This document shows, one piece after another, positions 8,131 through 16,086 of a DNA stretch of 47,802 nucleotides. Positions within the stretch are counted from its first letter, which is position 1. Each line of letters begins with the position of its first letter. Both the position numbers and the translations under genes were made by a program. The notes beneath the pieces were generated by a model. It saw nothing but the letters and a program-made list of their open reading frames with translations, did not search any database and was not told where the DNA came from. Origin of the DNA: Oscillospiraceae bacterium (lineage in GTDB: Bacteria; Bacillota; Clostridia; Oscillospirales; Ruminococcaceae). The DNA is taken from the NCBI GenBank assembly GCA_017555565.1, contig JAFZGF010000077.1, positions 1-47,802 on the forward strand. Direction: 5' to 3'.

Positions 8131-8580
8131 ATGGCAATATCAGTAGAAACTATGCTGGAAAATCTGGAAGAAGTTCTTGAAGAAGGTATGGCTGTGCCTC
8201 TCAGCGGCGGCAAACGAATGGTAGATGTTGACGCAGCAAGAGACATTATTGACGATATCAGAATCAATATGCCACAGGAAATTCTGCAGGCTAAGGCTAT
8301 TGTTCAGGACAGAGCACAGATTATTGCTAAAGCTAAAAAAGAAGCAGAAGAAATGGTGCGCGCAGCTGAAGAACGCGCCCGCAAACTGCTGGACAGAGAA
8401 GAAATTGTTCGCCAGGCTGAAGAAAAAGCAAAGACAATTGTGTCCGAAGCAAATCAGCAGGCAACACAGCTCCGTACTACAGTAACCAAATACTGTGACA
8501 ATATGCTGGCTACAACACAGGAACAGCTTCAGAAAAGCTTTAACGAAATGAAAATTGTCCGTGACAATCTGAAAAAATAA
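8131..8580 (+). CDS. Coiled-coil protein of unknown function, often annotated ATPase or ATP synthase subunit-like
   Basis: The 149-residue protein has no signal peptide or membrane segment. Residues about 50-110 are rich in Ala, Glu, Lys and Arg in a heptad-like pattern (KKEAEEMVRAAEERARK), predicting a long coiled coil like ATP synthase subunits b or E. There is no nucleotide-binding motif, so the ATPase label given to relatives rests only on coiled-coil similarity. A protein of this kind follows coaD in many clostridial genomes. It has a good AAAGGAG site 24 bases after coaD and is the last gene before the spoVM hairpin. Its role is unknown. Confidence 0.8.
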   Translation: MAISVETMLENLEEVLEEGMAVPLSGGKRMVDVDAARDIIDDIRINMPQEILQAKAIVQDRAQIIAKAKKEAEEMVRAAEERARKLLDREEIVRQAEEKAKTIVSEANQQATQLRTTVTKYCDNMLATTQEQLQKSFNEMKIVRDNLKK

Positions 8581-8593
8581 TAACAAAAATACA

Positions 8594-8628
8594 GCCTCCT
8601 GCGTATAATACGTCAGGAGGCGTTTTTT
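8594..8628 (+). promoter_or_regulatory. Hairpin holding the spoVM ribosome binding site; also resembles a terminator
   Basis: An 8-bp perfect stem gcctcctg/caggaggc (8594-8601, 8614-8621), with an additional inner cgt/acg pairing, is followed by GTTTTTT and then the ATG at 8629. The right arm contains AGGAGG (8615-8620), the only possible Shine-Dalgarno site for spoVM. The structure could therefore end transcription from the coaD operon and also hide the spoVM start on read-through RNA. A TATAAT sequence sits in the loop (8604-8609). Confidence 0.75.
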
Positions 8629-8697
8629 ATGAAAGTTGTTACCATCAGAAGTCCAAGAATATTCAGAGGTCTGTTGAAATTAATATTTAAAATATAA
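8629..8697 (+). CDS. spoVM: Stage V sporulation protein M (SpoVM)
   Basis: SpoVM is a tiny amphipathic peptide made in the mother cell that recognises the convex forespore membrane and anchors the SpoIVA coat basement layer. This 22-residue ORF begins MKVVTIRSP. Compared with B. subtilis SpoVM (MKFYTIKLP at its start), it shares Met1, Lys2, Thr5, Ile6 and Pro9, the proline important for curvature sensing. The remainder alternates Arg/Lys with Ile, Leu and Phe, giving an amphipathic helix. AGGAGG lies 8 bases before the ATG. A strong terminator follows at 8696-8720. The location 4.3 kb from spoIVA is supportive. The short length limits certainty. Confidence 0.75.
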   Translation: MKVVTIRSPRIFRGLLKLIFKI

Positions 8698-8720
8698 AAG
8701 GAGAGCATTGCTCTCCTTTT
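8696..8720. terminator. Bidirectional terminator between spoVM and the lipoprotein gene
   Basis: An 11-bp perfect stem aaaaggagagc/gctctcctttt with a 3-base loop has A-runs on the left and T-runs on the right, so it works for both converging genes. Confidence 0.9.
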
Positions 8721-8726
8721 CAAATT

Positions 8727-9215
8727 TTATTTCTTTATAATTTCAATCCAGCAGTAGCCTTCCGCACAGGTTACTTCTATTGTATTACCTGTAGAATCTT
8801 TAATTTCCCATTCATAAACATAGCCTTCAATGCCGCCTGTTTCTTCTACAGTAAAACCATATCCAGTCAGTGATTCAACATAATTGATAACAGCTTCCTT
8901 ATCTTCGCCATAGCCAATTGTATTGCCATCTGTGTCTGTCTTTGTTTCTGTTTTCAGACCGCCAAGTTCCATTTTATAGGTATTGCCGTCTGTTTTTGTT
9001 GTCCAGCCACTGAAAGGTAACTGTGGCAACAGCGCTTCGAACTCATTGCTTGCCCAGCTTGTGTCAAATTTGCCAGAATCTTTTTCGTCATTCTGAGAAA
9101 CAGTTACATCGCTATTGACTGTTTCGGTTTTGTTATCAGTGTTTTCTGTACTACCACAGGCAACCATTGAAAATGTCATAATGCCAGCCAGCAGAAGTGC
9201 CAATAATTTTTTCAT
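8727..9215 (-). CDS. Predicted lipoprotein of unknown function
   Basis: The 162-residue product starts MKKLLALLLAGIMTFSMVAC, a classic lipoprotein signal with lipobox SMVAC cleaved before the cysteine, so it should be anchored to the outer face of the membrane. A linker rich in Thr, Asn, Asp and Glu (about 20-50) follows. The domain after it carries Asp- and Gly-rich turns (KTDTDGNTIGYGEDKEA), SLTGYGFTVEE and the ending CWIEIIKK. The pattern resembles small lipoproteins with a DUF6591-like domain, but I do not firmly recognise it. The start is set at 9215, where GAGGAG lies just upstream; a longer frame to 9263 has no ribosome site. It stands alone and converges on spoVM. Confidence 0.85.
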   Translation of the reverse strand: MKKLLALLLAGIMTFSMVACGSTENTDNKTETVNSDVTVSQNDEKDSGKFDTSWASNEFEALLPQLPFSGWTTKTDGNTYKMELGGLKTETKTDTDGNTIGYGEDKEAVINYVESLTGYGFTVEETGGIEGYVYEWEIKDSTGNTIEVTCAEGYCWIEIIKK

Positions 9216-9249
9216 AAACAAACTCCTCAGTTGATAATGCTTTAGCATA

Positions 9250-9279
9250 AAAATAACATACATATATATATATTGTCAA
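9250..9279 (-). promoter_or_regulatory. Candidate promoter of the lipoprotein gene
   Basis: On the - strand, TTGACA (9274-9279) is followed after 18 bases by TATTTT (9250-9255), 35 bases ahead of the start codon. The -35 element is perfect and the -10 is moderate. Confidence 0.5.
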
Positions 9280-9289
9280 AGGGAAAATG

Positions 9290-9323
9290 AAAATCTCCGC
9301 AGTTTTGTCACTGCGGAGATTTT
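9290..9323 (-). terminator. Terminator of proS
   Basis: A 13-bp perfect stem aaaatctccgcag/ctgcggagatttt with an 8-base loop lies directly after the proS stop. Both flanks are A/T-rich, so it may work in both directions. Confidence 0.85.
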
Positions 9324-9330
9324 GTTTTGC

Positions 9331-11058
9331 TTATTTATTCAGAGCATCGAACATTTCTTTTTTCAGATTAAGAACATATTCCAATGCATTTTCCATATCA
9401 ACAGAATCTTTCACAGATTTGTCTCTTGTGGAAATTTCAATTTTGTTTTCTTTCAGGTTTCTTGGGCTTACAACCACTCTGATTGGCACACCCAGCAGGT
9501 CGGCATCAGCAAACATTTCACCTGGGCGGATACCAGCGCGGTCGTCATAGATAACTTCTGCACCGGCAGCTTTCAGTTTAGCGTACATATCATCTGCAAC
9601 AGCTTTTGTCTGTTCATCGTCGGCACGCAGACAGCACAGATGTACTTCCCAAGGAGCGATGGAGATAGGCCAGATTGGGCCGTAATCATCATGTTTTGCT
9701 TCACATACAGATGCGGCCAGTCTGCCCACGCCAATGCCATAGCAACCCATAATTGGGTTGTGAACTACGCCGTCTTTGTCTGTGTATGTCATACCCATAG
9801 ATTCTGTATATTTTGTACCCAGCTGGAAGATGTTACCAACTTCGATACCTCTTTTGATTGTCAGGCTGTGCTTGCCGCATTTTGGACAGATGCCGCCTTC
9901 AACAACTTTTGCGATATCGTGGTATACAACGCCTTCAACATCTCTTTCAAGATTTACACCAGTAAAGTGGTAGTCAACTTTGTTTGCACCTGCAACCAGT
10001 GCTGGAATACCTTTCAGTGACAGGTCATAGTAAACTTCAACATCTTTTGAAAGACCAACAGGACCAATAAAACCAGCTACAACAGGGCTTTCTTCATCGA
10101 TAACTGCAGGGTGGATTTCTTCGCCAACCAGGTTGCGCAGTTTTGTTTCGTTTACTTCAAAGTCGCCTCTTGTAAATGCAACAACAAATTTATCATCAGC
10201 ATTTTTCTGATATACAACGGCTTTGCAGGACAGTTTCAGGTCAGTATTCAGATATTCACATACTTCTTCCATAGTTTTCTTGTCTGGTGTGTGAACTTCT
10301 GCCATTTCAGCTACAGAAATATCAAAGTTGTTTTCAACGATATTCTGTGCAGCTTCCATATTTGCGCTGTAATCACAGTCTTTACACAGAACGATTGAGT
10401 CTTCACCGATTTCGTTCAGCAGCATATATTCGTGGGAAACGCTGCCGCCCATCATACCGCTGTCAGATGCAACAGTTACAACTTCAGGCACACCTGCTCT
10501 TGCAAATACTCTGTTGTATGCATCGTAACATCTCTGGTAGTACTCTTCCAGGTCTTCCTGTGATGTATGGAAGGAATATGCGTCTTTCATTGTAAATTCG
10601 CGCACACGAATCATACCTGCTCTTGGTCTTGCTTCGTCACGGAATTTTCTCTGGATCTGATAAATCATAAATGGATACTGCTGATATGACTGACCAAATT
10701 CTCTTACCAGCTGTACAGCAGCTTCTTCGTGTGTCATACCCAGAACCATTCTGGCTTTGTTTCTGTCGTTGAATCTTACCAGTTCGCTGGCAATGCTGTC
10801 ATATCTGCCGGATTCTTCCCACAGTTCTGCTGGCATTACAACAGGGAACAGCACTTCCTGGCCGTCAATAGCGTCCATTTCTTCTCTGATAATGTTTTCA
10901 ATTTTCTTTGTTACTCTTCTCAATACTGGAAATTCAGAGAAAATACCGCTGCCTACATATTTCATATAGCCGCCACGAACCATCAGTGCATGGCTGTCTA
11001 CAACACAGTCAGATGGTCTTTCTTTAAATCTCTGTCCAACAAGATTTCTAACTTTCAT
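9331..11058 (-). CDS. proS: Prolyl-tRNA synthetase (bacterial type with editing domain)
   Basis: ProS charges tRNA-Pro in the cytoplasm. The 575-residue protein is the bacterial class II form. Motif 2 is at 138-148 (RKFRDEARPRAG region), THEEA at 109-113 binds the substrate, motif 3 is GCYGIGVGRL, and an inserted editing domain lies between motifs 2 and 3 (about 225-400). A C-terminal anticodon-binding domain follows with GIRPGEMFADADLLGVP. AAAGGA precedes the ATG. The mRNA leader is a proline T-box (11104-11369), so transcription should rise when tRNA-Pro is uncharged. Confidence 0.97.
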   Translation of the reverse strand: MKVRNLVGQRFKERPSDCVVDSHALMVRGGYMKYVGSGIFSEFPVLRRVTKKIENIIREEMDAIDGQEVLFPVVMPAELWEESGRYDSIASELVRFNDRNKARMVLGMTHEEAAVQLVREFGQSYQQYPFMIYQIQRKFRDEARPRAGMIRVREFTMKDAYSFHTSQEDLEEYYQRCYDAYNRVFARAGVPEVVTVASDSGMMGGSVSHEYMLLNEIGEDSIVLCKDCDYSANMEAAQNIVENNFDISVAEMAEVHTPDKKTMEEVCEYLNTDLKLSCKAVVYQKNADDKFVVAFTRGDFEVNETKLRNLVGEEIHPAVIDEESPVVAGFIGPVGLSKDVEVYYDLSLKGIPALVAGANKVDYHFTGVNLERDVEGVVYHDIAKVVEGGICPKCGKHSLTIKRGIEVGNIFQLGTKYTESMGMTYTDKDGVVHNPIMGCYGIGVGRLAASVCEAKHDDYGPIWPISIAPWEVHLCCLRADDEQTKAVADDMYAKLKAAGAEVIYDDRAGIRPGEMFADADLLGVPIRVVVSPRNLKENKIEISTRDKSVKDSVDMENALEYVLNLKKEMFDALNK

Positions 11059-11103
11059 TTTTGGTAATCCTTTCGTTTTAAATGGTTGAGTTTACCGGGG
11101 CAA

Positions 11104-11369
11104 ATAAAAAAGCCCCAAGCATAACCCATTGTTATACTTAGGACGAATAAAATCCGCGTTACCACCTAAATTCAGACTTTCGTCTGCACCTCGTTGCAGG
11201 CTTATACCTGCCTGTCCTTTAACGGAGACTGCCGGCAGAGGTTTCAGTAAAACCGTTTTCTCCTCTGCTGTTCATAGACTGGTTCAATACCACTTGCCAA
11301 AGACCTTGCACCAACCGGCCTCTCTCTGATGGTTTGTGATATTTACTGTTTCTAATCATCACATTTAAT
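11104..11369 (-). ncRNA. T-box riboswitch (tRNA-Pro) upstream of proS
   Basis: Reading the - strand, the leader carries an AGAGA motif and a distal GGTTGGTGCAAG loop. A candidate proline specifier codon CCA (11280-11282, in gaaCCAgtct) has the expected purine after it. The T-box AGGTGGTAACGCGG spans 11154-11167. The terminator follows: gttatgcttgggg (11113-11125) pairs with cctaagtataac (11131-11142), then a U-run. The T-box TGGT matches a discriminator A, as in tRNA-Pro. Uncharged tRNA-Pro should stabilise the antiterminator. Confidence 0.92.
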
Positions 11370-11375
11370 AGAGAT

Positions 11376-11404
11376 ATTTTATCACATTTTATTTGTCTTG
11401 TCCA
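11376..11404 (-). promoter_or_regulatory. Promoter of the proS T-box transcript
   Basis: On the - strand, TGGACA (11399-11404), a 17-base spacer, and TAAAAT (11376-11381) place the start near 11369, just before the T-box. Confidence 0.7.
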
Positions 11405-11485
11405 TATTAATCGGGAATATTCACTACAGATATTGAATATATTTTACAAGGTATTATTTACAGACCGATAGGAAGGAGACAATAT

Positions 11486-12997
11486 ATGTCACAGCAGCTT
11501 ATTACAGATGTTATCAGCACTATTGCCAAACCTGTGGACACATTTTTTGAACTGGGTGTAGACCGGGAAATTCTCTTGGCAGATTATGATAAACCTGTAT
11601 TCAAGATAGTAAAAACAATAGCAGACCACTCGATAACACAGAAATACATCAACGGAAATAAACTTATGATAGAGGGCTTTTTCAGAATAACTGTTTTTTA
11701 TCAGCCACCAGGAGGGGATAAACTTACAGTCATCAGTAAAAAACAGCCCTTCCGGAAACAGCTTGATCTGTCGGCGGCAATTCACGAACCATATTTTGCA
11801 AAAATAAACGGAAGCCTGCAATATATAAACACAAGAGCAATCAATTCTACACGTATAGCAATAAATGGTGTTTATCAGTTTGATGTTTGCCTTTACTGCA
11901 GTGAAAAAACTGCCGTAGCAACGGCAATAGACAGCAAAACATCCTGTGCTGACAGTGAAGAAACTGTATTTTTTTCGCTGTGTGGCAGTGGCATCAAACA
12001 ATTTTCTTCAGAAGATGAAATTCAAATTCCTGCTGATATGGATAAAATATTGCATATAACACCCAGAAATGGTGCTATGACAATAAACTGTTATCAGGAT
12101 AAAGTAAACGTAAAAGGAGACATATATGCTGATGTGGTATTTACAACCCAAGGTGAAGAAGATATAAAACATATCATAAAAAAATTCAGCTATAACCAGA
12201 TTATTGATATACCAGGTGTAACAGAATTGAGTGTAGCATATGCTGATACGGATACTTTGGGATTTACAGTAAGCCAAAATACAGACTCTTCAAAAATAAA
12301 CTGCATAATTTCCGCATATATTGATGTAAAAGCTTTTACAAGACAGTCTGTCATAACTGTTCGTGATGCATTTTCAAAATCATTCCAATATGAAAAAAAT
12401 ATCAAAATGCTTCAGACAGATAAAAATATAACCTCTGTTAACAAAACTGCCATATGCACAGTGGAAGATACGGTGGCAGGTGAGTATATACCTGTATACA
12501 GTTTTGTAAATGTTTCTCAACCAGAAACAGCTATTTCAAACGGTAAAAATATACTCAGGTCAAAAGCTACCGTAAGCGTTATAGTTATAAACCGGCAGAA
12601 AGAATACGAATGTTTTACCAAATCCGGAGAGATAGTATTGGATACTGGCAAAGAGATAAATATTGCCAATATGTATATGCTGAACTGTAACGTATCAGAA
12701 AAAGAAGTCAGCATAAACAGTGGTATTATGAAAGCAGTGTTTTCTGTGGATTTGACAGGATTTGTTCTGGAAAGAAATGAATTTATGGTACTTGATGAAT
12801 ACTGCGAAAATACAGATTTATCTCTGTCACAGCCAGAAAATGCACTGATTTTATATTATGCAGACAAAGGAGAAAAAGTCTTTGACATTGCTATGAAGTA
12901 TCACACAGATGTGTCTGCCATAATTGAAGAAAACAGTCTTGAAACCAAAACAATGTCAGAAAGCAGAATGCTGTTTGTACCCCAATATGGTCTGTGA
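11486..12997 (+). CDS. sipL: SipL-like spore coat morphogenetic protein: SPOCS (DUF3794) domains with C-terminal LysM
   Basis: The 503-residue protein has no signal peptide. Its N-terminal part (about 30-150) is a DUF3794/SPOCS domain, seen in segments such as KIVKTIADHS, KLMIEGFFRITVFY and KKQPFRKQLDL; further SPOCS-like repeats follow (about 180-420). The last 50 residues form a LysM domain (YADKGEKVFDIAMKY, then MLFVPQYGL). This architecture is that of SipL of Clostridioides difficile, which binds SpoIVA through its LysM domain and is needed to encase the forespore in coat. spoIVA begins 6 bases after the stop, strong contextual support. GGAAGGAG precedes the ATG. Transcription by a sporulation sigma factor is expected, but no clear promoter is called. 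Confidence 0.88.
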   Translation: MSQQLITDVISTIAKPVDTFFELGVDREILLADYDKPVFKIVKTIADHSITQKYINGNKLMIEGFFRITVFYQPPGGDKLTVISKKQPFRKQLDLSAAIHEPYFAKINGSLQYINTRAINSTRIAINGVYQFDVCLYCSEKTAVATAIDSKTSCADSEETVFFSLCGSGIKQFSSEDEIQIPADMDKILHITPRNGAMTINCYQDKVNVKGDIYADVVFTTQGEEDIKHIIKKFSYNQIIDIPGVTELSVAYADTDTLGFTVSQNTDSSKINCIISAYIDVKAFTRQSVITVRDAFSKSFQYEKNIKMLQTDKNITSVNKTAICTVEDTVAGEYIPVYSFVNVSQPETAISNGKNILRSKATVSVIVINRQKEYECFTKSGEIVLDTGKEINIANMYMLNCNVSEKEVSINSGIMKAVFSVDLTGFVLERNEFMVLDEYCENTDLSLSQPENALILYYADKGEKVFDIAMKYHTDVSAIIEENSLETKTMSESRMLFVPQYGL

Positions 12998-13003
12998 GGT
13001 GAA

Positions 13004-14479
13004 ATGATGGATAATATTTATGAAAGTATAGAAAAACGCACGGGAGGCGACATCTATATAGGAGTTGTTGGCCCGGTAAGAAGTGGTAAAAGTACATTTA
13101 TCAAAAAATTTATGGAGGCCCTTGTCATCCCGAATATAGCAGATGCACAGGAAAGGGTGCGCGCTATAGATGAACTGCCGCAGTCAGCAGCAGGCAGAAC
13201 CATAATGACTACCCAACCAAACTTTATACCTCAGCAGCGGGTAAAAATTGTAATAGACGAAAATCAGAACCTCAATGTGCGTCTGGTTGATTGCGTGGGC
13301 TATATGATTAAGGGTGCTCAGGGAGATTCAGAAGAAGGTAAACCACGAATGGTAAAAACGCCGTGGTTCAAACAGCCGGTGCCTTTTGAAAAGGCGGCAC
13401 GGACTGGCACACAGAAAGTTATCAGGGAACATTCCACGATAGGTATTGTTATTACAACAGATGGCTCTGTTACAGATATACCGCGAGAAAATTATATCGA
13501 GGCAGAAGACAAAGTCATAACTCAGCTGAAAGAAATCAACAAACCTTTTGTCGTGGTTTTGAATTCAGTAACCCCCAATGCACAGTCAGTTCAGTCAATT
13601 GCTAATTCTTTGAGTACAAAATACAGTGTACCAGTAATACGGGCCAACTGTCTGGATCTTGATAAAAGTAAGATTGAAGAAATACTATCTTTGGCCCTCA
13701 CTCAATTCACTGTAAAGGAAATTAGCATTACACTGCCGAAATGGCTGGTGATGCAACCCAATGACTTCCGGCCCAAAGCAAGAATAAAGGAAAATATACG
13801 AAAATCCTTTGAAAACGCTGAAAAAATCAGTAATATTTCAAAATCTGTGGCTGTGCTTTCTGATACAGAGTACATAGAAAATGTCGAGTGTATCGGTATA
13901 GACTATGGCACAGGCTGTGTGAAAATACAGTCGGTTATAGATAAAAATCTGTATTATGATACATTGCAATCTATTAGCGGCACTGATGTAAAGGATGACT
14001 GGGCGCTTATGCAACTTATGAAAGACCTTATGTATGCAAAAGGTGAATATGACAAATTGGCACCTGCACTGCAACAGGTAGAAGCAACCGGTTATGGCAT
14101 TGTAATGCCTTCTGATGAAAAATTGCGCCTTGAAGAGCCAGAAATGGTGAAACAGGGCTCAAGATATGGTATAAAGCTTACTGCATCAGCACCCAGCCTG
14201 CATATTATAAAGGCGGATATTTCCACAACGGTTTCTCCCATAATTGGCAATGAATCCAATGGGGAAGATATGGTGGCGTCGATGTTAGCTAACTTTGAAA
14301 ATAATCCATTGGGAATATGGCAGTCAAATCTTTTGGGCAATTCGCTTAAAGAGCTTGTCAATCAGGGACTTAATGCAAAACTTATGAACATTCCACCGGA
14401 AGCCAGGGAAAAACTGGCTGGCACAATAGAACGAGTTGTAAACGAGGGTTGCCAGGGACTTATTTGCATTATCCTGTAA
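13004..14479 (+). CDS. spoIVA: Stage IV sporulation protein A, coat basement-layer ATPase
   Basis: SpoIVA polymerises by ATP hydrolysis into the shell under the spore coat and is anchored to the forespore by SpoVM. The 491-residue protein matches the family along its length: DIYIGVVGPVRSGKS carries the Walker A (23-30), LVDCVGYMIKGAQG the Walker B-like region (D96), and PWFKQPVPFEKAARTGT follows. The C-terminus ends ECQGLICIIL-like (NEGCQGLICIIL), the region that touches SpoVM. Two adjacent ATGs (13004, 13007) are possible starts; GAGGTG at 12996-13001 fits either. It is probably co-transcribed with sipL. Confidence 0.97.
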   Translation: MMDNIYESIEKRTGGDIYIGVVGPVRSGKSTFIKKFMEALVIPNIADAQERVRAIDELPQSAAGRTIMTTQPNFIPQQRVKIVIDENQNLNVRLVDCVGYMIKGAQGDSEEGKPRMVKTPWFKQPVPFEKAARTGTQKVIREHSTIGIVITTDGSVTDIPRENYIEAEDKVITQLKEINKPFVVVLNSVTPNAQSVQSIANSLSTKYSVPVIRANCLDLDKSKIEEILSLALTQFTVKEISITLPKWLVMQPNDFRPKARIKENIRKSFENAEKISNISKSVAVLSDTEYIENVECIGIDYGTGCVKIQSVIDKNLYYDTLQSISGTDVKDDWALMQLMKDLMYAKGEYDKLAPALQQVEATGYGIVMPSDEKLRLEEPEMVKQGSRYGIKLTASAPSLHIIKADISTTVSPIIGNESNGEDMVASMLANFENNPLGIWQSNLLGNSLKELVNQGLNAKLMNIPPEAREKLAGTIERVVNEGCQGLICIIL

Positions 14480-14549
14480 TAAGTAAAGTTATTATACTTT
14501 ACATAGATGAAAGCCATTCACTTAATCTTTTGAGATTTCCTCCAATAAG

Positions 14550-14598
14550 AAAACCATTCTGCAAACCTATATTTAAGGTTTTCAGAATGGTTTTTGCA
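14550..14598. terminator. Long terminator hairpin after spoIVA, overlapping the end of the convergent GIY-YIG gene
   Basis: A 12-bp outer stem aaaaccattctg/cagaatggtttt (14550-14561, 14583-14594) continues into a 6-bp inner stem aaacct/aggttt, followed by TTTTT on the + strand. The stop codon of the - strand gene lies inside the right arm. Confidence 0.85.
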
Positions 14599-14830
14599 TT
14601 TGTAACATTGTTTTGTCAGCGCGGGACATCTTTTTTATAGCAGCTTCTCGCTTCAGCGCTTCAGATTTTGTTTCAAATTCTTCGCTGTAAAAAAGTTCTA
14701 CGGGAGTTCGACTACGTGTGTATTTTGCTCCCTTTTTGCTGTTGTGTGCTTTTATTCTGTTTTCCAGATTTGTTGTCCATCCGGTATACAATGTGCCGTC
14801 TGCACATTTCAAAATATAAACATAATGCAT
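14582..14830 (-). CDS. GIY-YIG domain protein, YhbQ/YazA (UPF0213) family
   Basis: The 82-residue protein is almost only a GIY-YIG nuclease domain: VYILKCADGTLYTGWTTNLENRI holds the two conserved triads, with the catalytic-type Arg in LENRIKAHN and the Glu in the ALKREAAIKK segment. Such stand-alone proteins (COG2827) are common and poorly understood; a DNA-repair or nuclease role has been proposed for relatives. The start at 14830 opens the domain exactly; a frame reaching 14950 adds an AT-rich hydrophobic stretch with no homology. The ribosome site GGTGA is weak. Confidence 0.85.
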   Translation of the reverse strand: MHYVYILKCADGTLYTGWTTNLENRIKAHNSKKGAKYTRSRTPVELFYSEEFETKSEALKREAAIKKMSRADKTMLQMQKPF

Positions 14831-14966
14831 ATTAATCACCGAACAAATTTTATCATAAAAAAATAATTTAATCAAACAATTGAAAAAACACCGTACACAC
14901 ATTATAATTAAATTTATAAAAATGTAATTTTTTACAATTTTTATTAACAAATCGTATAGTAAATTA

Positions 14967-14995
14967 TTGATATTTTTAACTCTTTGTTATATACT
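14967..14995 (+). promoter_or_regulatory. Promoter of the AraC-family gene
   Basis: TTGATA (14967-14972), a 17-base spacer, and TATACT (14990-14995) lie 35 bases before the ATG at 15031. Confidence 0.65.
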
Positions 14996-15030
14996 TATTT
15001 AATAACCCTAAAAAATTGAGTGAGAGTAAT

Positions 15031-15837
15031 ATGAGCTTTGATATCAGAAAATATTGTCATATAGGCAATGTGGTCAGCTATAAGGGAAAAGAGCCTTTAA
15101 AATACGAAGGCAATGGCCTTAATCTTTTCCTGGTGGTAAAAGGCAGTTGTTCTGCTGACAGCCACGGCACTATGCTGGAAGTAAAAAAAGAAGAAATTGT
15201 ATGCTGTGACGGGCAGATAACCATTTATCCGGGTGAAAACTGTGAAATCCGGGGCTTCACCATCACTGGCATAATTCGGGAAAAATATTCAAAAGAAGTT
15301 GGTACTGCATTTATTACCAGTGGTATTTTTGCGCCATTTCTCCCACAGCAGATTCTGCAGGTTGTTTCAAATTTTGACAGCCTCAGTGATATTTATATTT
15401 CCAACATCAGCTTTGAAATTATCAATACTCTCAGCCACGGTGATAAAAAAGCTGTTATCGCCAGCCAGGTTATTATTGATGCAGTCAGACTTATTAAAGA
15501 AAACTATGCCAATGTTTATGGCGTGGAAGAACTGGCCGCTACTCTCAAAATCTCAAAAAGCCACCTTGTACGCGAATTTTTCAAACACACAGGCACTACA
15601 CCGGGCAAATATCTCACAAGCGTGCGTATAGATGCCGTTAAACAACTGCTTACACAGACATCACTGCCGCTGAACACTATTGCACTGCAGACAGGTTTCT
15701 CAGGAGACAACTATCTGTGCAAAGCTTTTAAGAAAGTTACAGGCGAAACACCTATGGCTTATAAATCCAGGGTGATATCCTCACAATACCTGCCAAACCA
15801 GCTAACACTTACAGTGGATCCTGATGTTTATACTTGA
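15031..15837 (+). CDS. AraC-family transcriptional regulator
   Basis: The 268-residue protein ends in a typical double helix-turn-helix AraC domain (about 165-260), with VEELAATLKISKSHLVREFF and IALQTGFSGDNYLCKAFKKVTGETPMAYK. The N-terminal part has a cupin-like pattern (LNLFLVVKG, then IYPGENCEI) that may bind a small ligand, not identifiable here. The ATG at 15031 is preferred over the in-frame TTG at 15016 because it follows GTGAGAG. No transporter or enzyme gene is adjacent, so its target is unknown. It is a single-gene unit between its own promoter and a terminator. Confidence 0.9.
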   Translation: MSFDIRKYCHIGNVVSYKGKEPLKYEGNGLNLFLVVKGSCSADSHGTMLEVKKEEIVCCDGQITIYPGENCEIRGFTITGIIREKYSKEVGTAFITSGIFAPFLPQQILQVVSNFDSLSDIYISNISFEIINTLSHGDKKAVIASQVIIDAVRLIKENYANVYGVEELAATLKISKSHLVREFFKHTGTTPGKYLTSVRIDAVKQLLTQTSLPLNTIALQTGFSGDNYLCKAFKKVTGETPMAYKSRVISSQYLPNQLTLTVDPDVYT

Positions 15838-15841
15838 TTTT

Positions 15842-15865
15842 AAAGCCGCTTTATGCGGCTTTTTT
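15842..15865 (+). terminator. Terminator after the AraC-family gene
   Basis: An 8-bp stem aaagccgc/gcggcttt with a 5-base loop is followed by a T-run. Confidence 0.85.
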
Positions 15866-15879
15866 CATAGGATAGTAAA

Positions 15880-16086
15880 ATGAAAATTTATAATATATGC
15901 TTTTCAGCATCCAGGATATTGGTTATAGCCTTTGTTATATCCGCCATCAGGAATTATATGCAGTATAACAGCACGCTTAATTCAGCACCGTTTTATGTTT
16001 TTATTCTGGCAAACGTCGTAGCCACACTGCTGCCATCAGGTATTATGTATGCTATAGCAAAGGTGCTGAAAAAGAAGGATATATAG
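15880..16086 (+). CDS. Small hypothetical membrane protein
   Basis: The 68-residue ORF has two hydrophobic stretches (about 5-22 and 38-60) separated by a short polar turn, and ends with KVLKKKDI, so a two-helix membrane hairpin with a positive, probably cytoplasmic tail is predicted. AGGAT about 8 bases before the ATG is a passable ribosome site. It lies after a terminator and has no clear promoter, so expression is uncertain. I do not recognise a family. Confidence 0.5.
   Translation: MKIYNICFSASRILVIAFVISAIRNYMQYNSTLNSAPFYVFILANVVATLLPSGIMYAIAKVLKKKDI

Noticed and set aside
11415-11445. Sigma-E-like promoter (GAATATT, about 14 bases, GAATATAT) before sipL
   Set aside because: The region is AT-rich and the -10 is a poor match, so it cannot be told from chance; recorded only as something to test by start-site mapping.
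15016-15030. TTG as start of the AraC-family gene
   Set aside because: The ATG at 15031 has a better placed GA-rich ribosome site, and homology does not need the five extra residues.
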